A DNA stretch of 64,000 nt. Source: an uncultured Acholeplasmataceae bacterium (GTDB lineage: Bacteria; Bacillota_I; Bacilli_A; RF39; UBA660). Numbering within the stretch: position 1 is the first letter of the stretch; every line of letters begins with the position of its first letter. The position numbers were made by a program, and so were the translations under genes. Shown here one piece after another: positions 26,525-34,739 of this stretch. The notes below the pieces were generated by a model. That model worked only from the letters and a program-made list of their open reading frames with translations. It was not told the origin of the DNA and made no database searches. Where the stretch lies: positions 1 through 64,000 of the forward strand of contig CAJKWD010000001.1 of assembly GCA_905203475.1 (NCBI GenBank), given 5' to 3'.

Positions 26525-27745
26525 ATGGCAGATTATAAAAATAACAACCAATTTTATTTTGAAGTAAAAAACAAAATACCAGGGAAACTAGGCCGTACGG
26601 GGATTATTCATACCCCACATGGTGATATTGAGACACCAGCATTTATTGCCGTTGGAACAAGAGGAGAAGTACGTTTTGTGTCAATGAATGAACTAAAAGA
26701 AATACAAGCACAAGCAATGCTAAGTAATGGCTATCATCTTCGTAATGAATGCGAAAATATTAAAGAACATGGTGGTCTAGCAACTTGGTCTGGATGGAAT
26801 GGTCCCACTATAACAGATTCTGGAGGATTTCAAGTTATGTCTTTAGGATCAGGACTTGGTAAAGTAGTTAGTATGGATCGTGAACAAGAAGTTATTAACA
26901 CTGATCCAAAAGATAGATTAGCACGTGTTACAGAAGATGGTGTTTACTTCTATGATCCAATTTTACAAAAAGATGATTTTATTGGACCAGAAGAATCTAT
27001 GAAAATTCAATGTAATATTGGAGCAGATATTCACATGGCATTTGATGAATTAACGTCTCTTGCTGATAGCTATGAATATAATGTAGAAGCTTTAAAAAGA
27101 ACAGAACGATGGGCTAAAAGAAGCTTAGAAGAACATAAAAAGCATTGTAACGATTTAGGATACCATCAAGCACTATATGGTGTTTTACAAGGTGGTAGAT
27201 GGGAAGATTTAAGACGTTCTACAGCCAAACATTTATCCAAAATGGATTTTGATGGATATGGACTAGGTGGAGCCTTCTTAAAAGAGGACCTAGGCGAAAT
27301 ATTGAGATGGTGTTGTGAAGAATTACCAGAGAATAAACCTCGTCACTTATTAGGATTATCTAGACCAGATGATATTTTAATTGGTGCCGAAATGGGGGCA
27401 GATACATTTGATTGTGTAGCTCCAACAAGAGAAGCTAGACATGGACGAATCTATACAAAATATGGTAATATTAGGCTAGCAAAATATAAAGATAGTCTAG
27501 AAGTATTAGATAATCATTGTGATTGTCCTACTTGTAAAAGTGGAATTACGAGAAAAGAATTATGTCATTTGTATAAATCACATGACCCAGAAGAAAAAAG
27601 AAAATATTATAAACTAGCATCGATTCACAATTTACGATTCATATTAAGATTAACAGAAGAAATTAGAGATGCGATTAATAACAATTGTTTTGAAGAATAT
27701 AAAAATAATTTTTTAAAAGATTATTATCATACAGACAAAAAATAA
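26525..27745 (+). CDS. tgt: tRNA-guanine transglycosylase family protein, divergent
   Basis: 406 residues. TGT enzymes swap guanine 34 of GUN-anticodon tRNAs for a 7-deazaguanine base. The nucleophile segment is FDCVAPTREARHG, the base-binding motif is DSGGFQVMSLG, and the zinc site is CDCPTC with IHNLRF. Differences from standard bacterial Tgt are clear: an insertion of about 20 residues follows DSGGFQVMSLG, FDELTSLAD replaces FDECTPYPA (losing the Cys that contacts preQ1), and GGAFLKEDLGE replaces GGLAVGEP. The base substrate may differ, for example queuine. No queuosine synthesis gene is in the window. The ATG at 26525 is preferred over 26513 because GGGAGG lies between them. Confidence 0.88.
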   Translation: MADYKNNNQFYFEVKNKIPGKLGRTGIIHTPHGDIETPAFIAVGTRGEVRFVSMNELKEIQAQAMLSNGYHLRNECENIKEHGGLATWSGWNGPTITDSGGFQVMSLGSGLGKVVSMDREQEVINTDPKDRLARVTEDGVYFYDPILQKDDFIGPEESMKIQCNIGADIHMAFDELTSLADSYEYNVEALKRTERWAKRSLEEHKKHCNDLGYHQALYGVLQGGRWEDLRRSTAKHLSKMDFDGYGLGGAFLKEDLGEILRWCCEELPENKPRHLLGLSRPDDILIGAEMGADTFDCVAPTREARHGRIYTKYGNIRLAKYKDSLEVLDNHCDCPTCKSGITRKELCHLYKSHDPEEKRKYYKLASIHNLRFILRLTEEIRDAINNNCFEEYKNNFLKDYYHTDKK

Positions 27746-27775
27746 GTATATATCCATTCGATATATACTTTTTTA
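27745..27775 (+). terminator. Terminator of tgt
   Basis: A 10-bp stem (27745-27754 with 27760-27769), 5-nt loop, then a T run. It starts directly at the tgt stop codon. Confidence 0.85.
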
Positions 27776-27777
27776 TA

Positions 27778-27803
27778 AGAAAAAAACTCCAATAAGAGTT
27801 TTT
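27778..27803 (-). terminator. Terminator of rplM-rpsI
   Basis: An 8-bp stem (27782-27789 with 27796-27803), 6-nt loop and a T run on the minus strand. It overlaps the rpsI stop codon and converges with the tgt terminator. Confidence 0.8.
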
Positions 27804-28218
27804 AACGTTTACTGAATTGTGGAGCACGGCGTGCAGCTTTTAATCCTGGTTTCTTTCTTTCTTTTACTCTTGCATCACGAGTAATGAATCCAGCTTTCTT
27901 TAAAATTGCACGGTAGCTTGTTTCACTACCTTCATTAGCTTTATCGTATTCAAGTAAAGCACGAGCAATTCCTAAACGAATAGCGCCAGCTTGACCATTG
28001 AATCCTCCACCATTTACTTTAGCTTCAACATCAAATGTTTCTTCTGTACTTGTTGCAACAAGAGGTTGTTTTAAATCCATAACGTTTGTTTCATAAGGAA
28101 AGAATTCTCTTACATCAACACCATTAACAGTAATATTTCCTTTTCCAGGTCTTAAAATTACTTGTGCAACTGAAGATTTTCTTCTACCTGTTCCAATAAA
28201 TTTCTTATCTTTTGCCAT
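27802..28218 (-). CDS. rpsI: 30S ribosomal protein S9 (uS9)
   Basis: 138 residues. [19 protein letters not shown] starts the protein, and the C-terminal tail ends [14 protein letters not shown], the arginine-lysine tail that reaches the P-site tRNA. The length is slightly above the usual 130. It lies 11 bp downstream of rplM in the usual two-gene operon and has an AGGAGG site. Confidence 0.97.
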   Translation of the reverse strand: MAKDKKFIGTGRRKSSVAQVILRPGKGNITVNGVDVREFFPYETNVMDLKQPLVATSTEETFDVEAKVNGGGFNGQAGAIRLGIARALLEYDKANEGSETSYRAILKKAGFITRDARVKERKKPGLKAARRAPQFSKR

Positions 28219-28229
28219 TTAAAACCCTC

Positions 28230-28667
28230 CTATTTACTTTCCTTTAATTCTACTGGTTTTTGAGCTTGATGTGGATGTTCATTACCAGCATATACAAATA
28301 ATTTCTTATACATTTGACGTCCTAATCTTCCTTTTGGAAGCATTCCTTTAACTGCTCTTTCAATCATCTCTTCCGGATAATTTTCTTTCATAGTACGAGC
28401 AGTTCTTTCTCTTAATCCTCCTGGATAACCACTGTGGTTATAATAAACTTTTGCATCTAACTTATTTCCAGTAAGATTAACTTTTGATGCATTGACAACA
28501 ATTACATAATCTCCACAATCAACATGTGGTGTAAAAGTTGGTTTGTGTTTACCACGTAAAATAGTAGCAACTTTAGCAGCTAAACGACCTAAAGTCATAT
28601 CTGTTGCATCAATTACATACCAATTACGAGATACTTCTTCTTTTTTTTGCATGTAAGTATTTTTCAT
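28230..28667 (-). CDS. rplM: 50S ribosomal protein L13 (uL13)
   Basis: 145 residues. [19 protein letters not shown] and [20 protein letters not shown] are typical of L13. The ATG at 28667 gives the family's normal start; the frame stays open upstream only through the leader. The gene is preceded by a strong promoter and a structured leader resembling the autoregulatory L13 leader of Firmicutes. Confidence 0.97.
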   Translation of the reverse strand: MKNTYMQKKEEVSRNWYVIDATDMTLGRLAAKVATILRGKHKPTFTPHVDCGDYVIVVNASKVNLTGNKLDAKVYYNHSGYPGGLRERTARTMKENYPEEMIERAVKGMLPKGRLGRQMYKKLFVYAGNEHPHQAQKPVELKESK

Positions 28668-28700
28668 AATTATCTTTTCCCTTTCCAAATTTTTTTGTCT

Positions 28701-28730
28701 CATAAGCTGTCCCACGGCTCATGAATGGGA
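28701..28730 (-). promoter_or_regulatory. L13 leader-like structured RNA upstream of rplM
   Basis: In the rplM 5' UTR, CATGAGC (28717-28723) can pair with GCTTATG (28701-28707), and CCCA can pair with TGGG (28726-28729 with 28711-28714), giving interleaved helices. Position, size and the string GAGCCGTGGGACAGC resemble the Firmicutes L13 leader at which L13 is proposed to repress its own operon. Confidence 0.65.
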
Positions 28731-28750
28731 TATAAAATGTACCAATTAAA

Positions 28751-28779
28751 ATTGTACTAAAGAAAGCTTGAAATGTCAA
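28751..28779 (-). promoter_or_regulatory. Promoter of rplM-rpsI
   Basis: TTGACA (28774-28779), a 17-bp spacer and TACAAT (28751-28756) on the minus strand. Confidence 0.85.
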
Positions 28780-28837
28780 TAAAAATATATGTTTTTTATA
28801 ATAAAATAGAACAAAATTAGCAATTTTATCATAATAA

Positions 28838-28863
28838 TTAAAAAACTTGGAATATACCAAGTT
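28838..28863 (-). terminator. Terminator of the ecf-truA unit
   Basis: AACTTGG/CCAAGTT stem (28844-28850 with 28857-28863), 6-nt loop, then a T run. It starts at the truA stop and separates truA from rplM. Confidence 0.8.
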
Positions 28864-29603
28864 TAATAAAAAACATCTTTTAAATATAAACCCTCTGGAT
28901 TTGCGGTAAATCCAGCTTTTCTTCTATCTTTTGCATCTAATATTTCTATAATATCTTCGCTTTTCTTTTTTCCCTCTCCAATTTCAATTAAGGTTCCAAC
29001 AATATTGCGAACCATATATCTTAAAAAACCAGTTCCAAGAAAACTAATTGTAATTTTATTCACATTTTTAGAATCTCTTACAATACTTGTTTGAACAATA
29101 CGACGGACATAATCTTCGTGTTCATCATCAGCTTTAGTAAAAGATTTAAAATCATGTTCACCTTCTAGATATTTTAATGCTCTTTCCATCTCCACAACAT
29201 CTAATCGTTTGTTGTACTGGAATACATAATTTCTTTCAATTGGATCATATTCACCTAAATTTATACGATAAATATATTCTTTTGCTTTAACATGATATCT
29301 AGCATGAAAAGTGTCTGATACCGGAACGATTTCTTTCACGTAAATATCTCCTGGTAATAAAGAATTCATTGAATGTTTTAATTTATCGCAATCAATTTTT
29401 TCTGGAAGATCAAAATGTGCTTTTTGAGCTAAAGCATGGACATGAGCATCTGTTCTTCCACTCGCATGAATATCAATCTTTTTTTCTCCATTTACTTTTC
29501 CAAGTACTTTTTCAACTTCACCTTGTATTGTTTTTCCTCTAGGTTGTTTTTGATACCCTTTATAATTTGTTCCATCATAGGAAAAAGTCATTAAATATCT
29601 CAC
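28863..29603 (-). CDS. truA: tRNA pseudouridine synthase A
   Basis: 246 residues. LMTFSYDGTNYKGYQKQPRG opens the protein, the catalytic Asp lies in ASGRTDAHVHA, and LRYMVRNIVGTLIEIGEGK is the C-terminal TruA motif. It makes pseudouridine at positions 38-40 of tRNA anticodon stems. The start is GTG, 8 nt after GGAG and overlapping the ecfT stop, which fits the normal MRYL start of the family. The order ecfA1-ecfA2-ecfT-truA is conserved in Firmicutes. Confidence 0.95.
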   Translation of the reverse strand: MRYLMTFSYDGTNYKGYQKQPRGKTIQGEVEKVLGKVNGEKKIDIHASGRTDAHVHALAQKAHFDLPEKIDCDKLKHSMNSLLPGDIYVKEIVPVSDTFHARYHVKAKEYIYRINLGEYDPIERNYVFQYNKRLDVVEMERALKYLEGEHDFKSFTKADDEHEDYVRRIVQTSIVRDSKNVNKITISFLGTGFLRYMVRNIVGTLIEIGEGKKKSEDIIEILDAKDRRKAGFTANPEGLYLKDVFY

Positions 29604-30349
29604 AATATCGTCTCCTTTAATACTAATAATATAAGTACACTTAAAATAGATAAAATAAATAATCCATCATAACATGTAAATCGCATTTTCTGATAATATG
29701 TTTTATGCGCTTTTGTAGAATATAATCTTATTTCCATCATATGAGATAACTGTTCCATTTTAGAAATAGTTTTATAAAAAGCATTTTTTAATAATATTCT
29801 TATTTGTCGCAAATGGAATTGAAAAGAAATTTGTTTATTACTCTTTCTTAATTTCATCAATTGTTTTATGTGATATAATTCATCTAAATACATAGGAATA
29901 AATTGCAAGCCTAATAAAATAGAAAAAGCAATTGATTTCGTATCAACATAAATAAATGACAGCGGTTTTAATATCCATTCTAATCCATACATAAGTTCCC
30001 GATGGGAAGTTGTAAATACAAATAAAAATATTAGTACTACAAAAAATACAATTCTTAAAACCATTATAACACTATTTAATGGGTTTATGCCACATAATAG
30101 GTAAATTCCATATAAAACAATGTAAAACCATTTTCCTTGCCATAATAAGCGTAAATACAATGAAATAGGAATATTAGATAAAAAAATTAAAAAGATAAGC
30201 ACTAATAAATAAAAGAGTAAGGAAATATAACTTCTTACGAAAAACAAAGATATAAATAAAATAATCATGGCAATTACTTTAGATATTGCATGACGACGAT
30301 TTAAAAAAGAATGAGAATCATATAAGTCTAATAATACATCATTTAACAT
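29600..30349 (-). CDS. ecfT: ECF transporter transmembrane subunit EcfT
   Basis: 249 residues with about five membrane helices in the N-terminal two thirds. The cytoplasmic coupling helices hold the family's arginine-rich motifs (FHLRQIRILLKNAF and MEIRLYSTKAHKTYYQ). EcfT links the two ATPases to exchangeable vitamin-binding S components, none of which is in this window. The ATG at 30349 is preferred; an ATG at 30361 is fused to the ribosome site. It overlaps ecfA2 and truA. Confidence 0.92.
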   Translation of the reverse strand: MLNDVLLDLYDSHSFLNRRHAISKVIAMIILFISLFFVRSYISLLFYLLVLIFLIFLSNIPISLYLRLLWQGKWFYIVLYGIYLLCGINPLNSVIMVLRIVFFVVLIFLFVFTTSHRELMYGLEWILKPLSFIYVDTKSIAFSILLGLQFIPMYLDELYHIKQLMKLRKSNKQISFQFHLRQIRILLKNAFYKTISKMEQLSHMMEIRLYSTKAHKTYYQKMRFTCYDGLFILSILSVLILLVLKETIL

Positions 30350-31157
30350 AACGATACACATCCTTTATTAAATCATTGATATCATCTCGATATCCCAAAC
30401 GTATTTTTGTTCGTTTATAAACTAAATTAGAAAAAGATATCATTTGAGGAACTCTTATACGAATCTTTTTTAATTGTTCTTCTTTTGCAAAAACATCATA
30501 TTTATCCCCCTCTAAAAAGATTGTACCTTGATAAAGTACACAAATATGATCACAAACCGCATGCATAAATTCAACATCATGACCAGCGATAATAATCAAT
30601 TTATGATACTTATTTTTTAATCGTTTAAATAGACGAATGAGTTCCTTTTTATCTTTTGGCGATAACCCTAATGTTGGTTCGTCTAATAACAGAATTTTAG
30701 GGTTATAAACAAGAATGCTGGCAAGTCCTATCTTTCTTTTTTCTCCATGGCTTAATGTTTCAATTTTTCTGTTTAAATAACTATCATTTAAACCCACCAT
30801 GATTAATACTTCTTTCATTCTCTTATTTTTTTCTTTCAGACGATAAGAAAACGATTCTAATAAATAGTCTAATTCTTCTTCTACAGTTAAACCGATAAAT
30901 TGATGTTCTAAATTTTGATGTAAGTAACCAATATTTCTAGATGGTGATACTTGTTTACCTGTTCCTATTTGGATAGTCCCACTACTTGGTATTTTTTCTT
31001 TTGAAAGAAGTTCTAATAAAGTTGTTTTCCCACTTCCACTTGGACCAACAATCCCATAAATATGATCATTTTGGAAAATATATGTGATATCTAATATAGA
31101 ATCGTGATAGTCAAATAATGGATCTTGATAAGTAATATTTTTGCATTTTATTTCCAT
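30339..31157 (-). CDS. ecfA2: ECF transporter ATPase EcfA2
   Basis: 272 residues. Walker A is GPSGSGKTT near 40, the Q-loop is LHQNLEHQFIG, the signature is LSHGEKRKIGLA and Walker B is ILLLDEPTLGL. It pairs with EcfA1 to power vitamin or metal uptake. It overlaps ecfA1 by 10 bp and ecfT by 11 bp, so the three subunits are translationally coupled. Confidence 0.93.
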   Translation of the reverse strand: MEIKCKNITYQDPLFDYHDSILDITYIFQNDHIYGIVGPSGSGKTTLLELLSKEKIPSSGTIQIGTGKQVSPSRNIGYLHQNLEHQFIGLTVEEELDYLLESFSYRLKEKNKRMKEVLIMVGLNDSYLNRKIETLSHGEKRKIGLASILVYNPKILLLDEPTLGLSPKDKKELIRLFKRLKNKYHKLIIIAGHDVEFMHAVCDHICVLYQGTIFLEGDKYDVFAKEEQLKKIRIRVPQMISFSNLVYKRTKIRLGYRDDINDLIKDVYRYVK

Positions 31158-31957
31158 AGATGTTTCACCATCCTAATCATATTATATATTGGCTTATCAA
31201 CAAGTCCGTAATAAGATAATTTATGAGATAAGTCAGCCATAAAAGGGAGTTCTAGAGAAGCTTGTTTTAATTTCTTTTCTTCTTGTATAACATCTTGTTT
31301 TTTTCCATCGAGAAATACTTTTCCATTTTTTAAAACAACTATTTCTTTTCCATATAGACTATATTCAACATGAGAGGTAGCACATATAATTGTTACATCT
31401 TGTTCGCGATTTATTTTTTTTAAAATACGGAATACTTTTTCTATATCATATGGGTTCATACCATCAAATGCTTCATCCAATAATAAGATTTTAGGATGGT
31501 GGACAAGAGCTGAAGCAAAGGCAACTATTTGCTTTTCTGAACAATTTAAAGCTTGTGGTGATGCTTCTAATAAATCATCAATGCCAAATAATATAGCCAT
31601 TTCAGTAATTCTTTCTTTCATTTCTTGTTTTGGATAACACAAATTTTCTAATACAAAAGCAAGTTCTGAAGCCACGGTATTAGCTGTAAAATACTGACTA
31701 GATAAGTCACATACAAAGCCAATCATACTGCGTATTTCTTTCATATGTTGTGTATCTAACAAATCATTTTCTACGAATATCTTTCCTTCTTGGGGATGTT
31801 TCATTCCTAATAATAATTGTAATAACGTTGTCTTTCCACTTCCGCTTGGACCTAATACTGTTAAGAAAGTTCCTTTTGGAATTGTTAAATTTAATTTTTT
31901 TAGAATTGTTTGATCTCCATAATGAAATGTTATATTCTCCAACTTAATAATATCCAT
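31148..31957 (-). CDS. ecfA1: ECF transporter ATPase EcfA1 with degenerate signature motif
   Basis: 269 residues. Walker A is GPSGSGKTTLLQ and Walker B is ILLLDEAFDGM. The ABC signature reads LNCSEKQ instead of the usual LSGGQ, and the region after the Q-loop (CDLSSQYF) is also altered. In a heterodimer this would weaken one of the two composite ATP sites. The ATG at 31957 follows GGTGAG; a GTG 12 bp upstream is the only alternative. It has its own strong promoter, unlike the usual rplQ read-through. Confidence 0.9.
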   Translation of the reverse strand: MDIIKLENITFHYGDQTILKKLNLTIPKGTFLTVLGPSGSGKTTLLQLLLGMKHPQEGKIFVENDLLDTQHMKEIRSMIGFVCDLSSQYFTANTVASELAFVLENLCYPKQEMKERITEMAILFGIDDLLEASPQALNCSEKQIVAFASALVHHPKILLLDEAFDGMNPYDIEKVFRILKKINREQDVTIICATSHVEYSLYGKEIVVLKNGKVFLDGKKQDVIQEEKKLKQASLELPFMADLSHKLSYYGLVDKPIYNMIRMVKHLWK

Positions 31958-31981
31958 ATATCTCACCACTTATAAGTTATT

Positions 31982-32010
31982 ATTATAATATAGTTTTATC
32001 TTCTTGACAA
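31982..32010 (-). promoter_or_regulatory. Promoter of ecfA1-ecfA2-ecfT-truA
   Basis: TTGTCA (32005-32010), a 17-bp spacer and TATAAT (31982-31987) on the minus strand. Confidence 0.8.
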
Positions 32011-32040
32011 CCAAAAGAAAAAAGAGACTTAATCTCTTTT
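32011..32040 (-). terminator. Terminator of the SDR gene
   Basis: An 8-bp stem (32020-32027 with 32033-32040), then a T-rich tail. The TAA stop of the SDR gene is in the 5-nt loop. Confidence 0.85.
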
Positions 32041-32781
32041 CTTACTTTGTATGCGATATGCGACTTTTAATAACAACTGATCAGAAGCAAAACGCGTTAA
32101 AAATTTACTTACTTTCATTGTTATTCCTGGAATAATAATCATCTTTTTATGGAGCATCTTTTTAATTGCATACTCAGCAACTTCTCTACTTTCTAATCCA
32201 TTGAGTGCAAAAGATACTTTTGCAACTTTATTAAATTCGGTATTCACCGGTCCAGGACATAAAGCACCAATATAAACATGACTTTTACCTTTTCTTAGTT
32301 CTTCATGGATGGCCTCTGTAAATCTAAATACATATGCTTTCGTTGCATAATAAGTTGCCATAAGAGGTCCCGGTAAGAAAGCTGCCGATGAAGCAACATT
32401 TAAAATATAACCTTTATCCTTCTTTTTAAAATCTTTTAAAAATAATTTTGTTAATGTATGAACAGATTTAATATTTAAATCAATCATATCTAATTCTTTA
32501 TCTAAGTTTGTATCACTAAATTCTCCAAATAATCCAAAACCTGCGTTGTTAATTACAATATCAATATCTTTATCTTTTACTTCTTGATATAATTCCATAC
32601 AATTAAATGTCGTAGATATATCCATAACAATACATTCTACATTGGTATTTAATTCTTTTTTTAAAGCTTGTAATTTGGTTTTTCTTCTTGCAACTAAAAT
32701 CAAATCATAGCCCATTTCACTTAAGACACGAGCCATATCTCTTCCAATGCCAGAACTGGCACCAGTTATTAATGCTAACAT
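32029..32781 (-). CDS. Short-chain dehydrogenase/reductase
   Basis: 250 residues with a Rossmann fold: LITGASSGIGRDMA is the cofactor loop, NNAGFG follows, and SSAAFLPGPLMATYYATKAY holds the catalytic Ser, Tyr and Lys. LVARRKTKL after the second strand suggests NADP(H). It resembles the DltE/YqjQ-type SDR subfamily; the substrate is unknown. The ATG at 32781 has GGTGAT upstream; the frame stays open into the neighbouring gene. It is a single-gene unit inserted between rplQ and the ecf genes. Confidence 0.9.
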   Translation of the reverse strand: MLALITGASSGIGRDMARVLSEMGYDLILVARRKTKLQALKKELNTNVECIVMDISTTFNCMELYQEVKDKDIDIVINNAGFGLFGEFSDTNLDKELDMIDLNIKSVHTLTKLFLKDFKKKDKGYILNVASSAAFLPGPLMATYYATKAYVFRFTEAIHEELRKGKSHVYIGALCPGPVNTEFNKVAKVSFALNGLESREVAEYAIKKMLHKKMIIIPGITMKVSKFLTRFASDQLLLKVAYRIQSKKRD

Positions 32782-32796
32782 AGTATCACCATACTC

Positions 32797-32825
32797 ATTA
32801 TATAATATTTTCTTAGGATATTCAA
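32797..32825 (-). promoter_or_regulatory. Promoter of the SDR gene
   Basis: TTGAAT (32820-32825), a 17-bp spacer and TATAAT (32797-32802) on the minus strand. Confidence 0.7.
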
Positions 32826-32850
32826 CGAAAAAAAGGCTATTTGCCTTTTT
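32826..32850 (-). terminator. Terminator of the DUF2207 gene
   Basis: AAAAAGGC paired with GCCTTTTT (32830-32837 with 32843-32850), 5-nt loop, then a T run. The TAG stop lies at the top of the stem and in the loop. Confidence 0.85.
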
Positions 32851-34654
32851 CACGATCTCTTTTTTCTTTTTGTATTTTAGATGTAGCATCTGCAATTTTA
32901 GTTTCTTCTTCAAAGTTTTTTTTCTTTTGATTTTGCTGTGATGGTTTACGGTGTTGATATTTTGGCATTTTATTCTCAGGAATCATAGATAATACTGTAT
33001 TAATAACTTCCATATAATATTCAAATAGTTTAGCAAACGATGATAATTCAATCTCATGATTAATCCATGTAGGTAAAACGATTTGATTATCTTGATTATG
33101 ACGAATCCACTGTTTTGAAACACCTAATACGTAAGCGTATGGTAAATATCCATAAAATTGTTCACTTGTTTTAGCTTGAGACTCTTTTAAATATCTACGG
33201 AATCCTTCAATTTTACGGACAATATAAGAATGTTCTTGAAATCTTTTTTGAATTTCTTTTCCAAGGAATAACATGACTAACATCATAATAATACATACTA
33301 CATAAAACCAATTATATCGTAAGTCAGTAAAAGAATATAATACCATAATAGTAAGAGGTATAAATACTAGTATATAAGCAATCTGTTTTAAATATGGGAC
33401 AGAATGTTTGATAGTAAATAATAGGCAAATGATTGCGAAAAGTGTAAATAAAACACAGATAATGGAATCAGATAAAATTCCTATTACACTAAAGCAAAAA
33501 CAAAGTTCTAAAGATAAAAACGCAAATAAAGTTAAACCATAAATTAAATAAAGAAGAAAGTAAGATTTCTTATCATATACTCTATCTTCTAAAGAACGAT
33601 TGTTTAATTGCTTTTTAGCATATGCTAATTTCGCATAAAATTTTCCTTTTAAGGAATCAATCATAACATGGTCTGATTTAGAAAATAATTGTTCGAAAAC
33701 ATATAACTCAACATCGTCATCACTTACCATATTTTTTAGTTTTCGTAATTGAAATACTTTGCTATGATCTTTTTTAGTAATTTCTTCTATTTTTAGAAAT
33801 CCTCTGATAGCAAATGAAACAATATAAGAAGTTATTTCTTTATCTCCTGCCTCTCCTTTATAAATAAGACCTATTTCTGCCGGTGTTAAATCTCCTGGAG
33901 GGGTTTTTACATAAGGAGGACGTTTTACCTTTCTCTTAGCCATTAGATAGAGAATAAAGGCTATAATTAACATAAATCCAGTAAATAAGAAGAATAAAAG
34001 TGCATTAGTATGATAATTATTATGATCTTGATAAAAATAATGATTAGGAATTTCTGCGACAAAAGATAAATCAGATTGATTTTTAAACGTAGAAATACTT
34101 CCCGTAATATGACCACCAGAAACATGATAGTCTATCATATTATCAGCAATCGACTCTTGATCAAACAACCATTGAAATTGATCTAAAGTTTTTAAATCTT
34201 CAAATTTAATATCAAAAGATAATAACTCAATATTTGCATAATCTTCTTTTTGCAATAATGGAATATATACAGTATTTCCTACTCCTTCAATACTAGAAAA
34301 ACCGTAAACATAAGATAGCGTATAGGTTTGCTTTTTATCATTTATTTTTGCTTGTAAATACATTGCATCGCCAAAATTAGAATAACGGAAAGAAAGTGCA
34401 CTTCCCTCAACGTCACTAATTTTAGCAAGTCTCTTATCACCAGACTGTGTTATAAAATAAAATGGTAATCTTCTAACAACAACACTTTCTCCCTGTCCAC
34501 TAACTTCTCCTGTTTCTACAACATATGCTCTACTGTCTTTCGTAATCTTTATTTGCAATGAAATATGTTTGTAATTAATATTAGAGTCTGCCTTTACTGA
34601 TAGTGGAAACAAAAGACAAATACATAATAATACAATAACCCATCCCTTTTTCAT
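32837..34654 (-). CDS. DUF2207-type membrane protein
   Basis: 605 residues. A signal peptide (1-22), an extracytoplasmic beta-rich domain (about 25-210, with the YVYGFSSIEGVGNTVYIPL stretch typical of DUF2207), a membrane helix (about 218-240), a cytoplasmic segment with TPAEIGLIYKGEAG, then a cluster of membrane helices (about 360-460) and a Lys/Gln-rich cytoplasmic tail. The family is widespread and uncharacterised. A family member here suggests an envelope role but the sequence does not define one. Confidence 0.8.
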   Translation of the reverse strand: MKKGWVIVLLCICLLFPLSVKADSNINYKHISLQIKITKDSRAYVVETGEVSGQGESVVVRRLPFYFITQSGDKRLAKISDVEGSALSFRYSNFGDAMYLQAKINDKKQTYTLSYVYGFSSIEGVGNTVYIPLLQKEDYANIELLSFDIKFEDLKTLDQFQWLFDQESIADNMIDYHVSGGHITGSISTFKNQSDLSFVAEIPNHYFYQDHNNYHTNALLFFLFTGFMLIIAFILYLMAKRKVKRPPYVKTPPGDLTPAEIGLIYKGEAGDKEITSYIVSFAIRGFLKIEEITKKDHSKVFQLRKLKNMVSDDDVELYVFEQLFSKSDHVMIDSLKGKFYAKLAYAKKQLNNRSLEDRVYDKKSYFLLYLIYGLTLFAFLSLELCFCFSVIGILSDSIICVLFTLFAIICLLFTIKHSVPYLKQIAYILVFIPLTIMVLYSFTDLRYNWFYVVCIIMMLVMLFLGKEIQKRFQEHSYIVRKIEGFRRYLKESQAKTSEQFYGYLPYAYVLGVSKQWIRHNQDNQIVLPTWINHEIELSSFAKLFEYYMEVINTVLSMIPENKMPKYQHRKPSQQNQKKKNFEEETKIADATSKIQKEKRDREKGK

Positions 34655-34713
34655 ATCTTCACCTACTAATAATAGTATACAACAAAAACGAATGTTCTTG
34701 AAATAAAAAATTA

Positions 34714-34739
34714 ATTTAAAAAAAGAGTTATGACTTTTT
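34714..34739 (-). terminator. Weak terminator of the gene at 34728
   Basis: AAAAAG/CTTTTT stem (34720-34725 with 34734-34739) with an 8-nt loop that holds the TAA stop, then T-rich sequence. The stem is short and A-T rich. Confidence 0.45.

Noticed and set aside
28624..28860. 78-codon minus-strand ORF upstream of and overlapping rplM
   Set aside because: It covers the rplM promoter and leader, has no ribosome site and reads as low-complexity sequence; the leader explains it.
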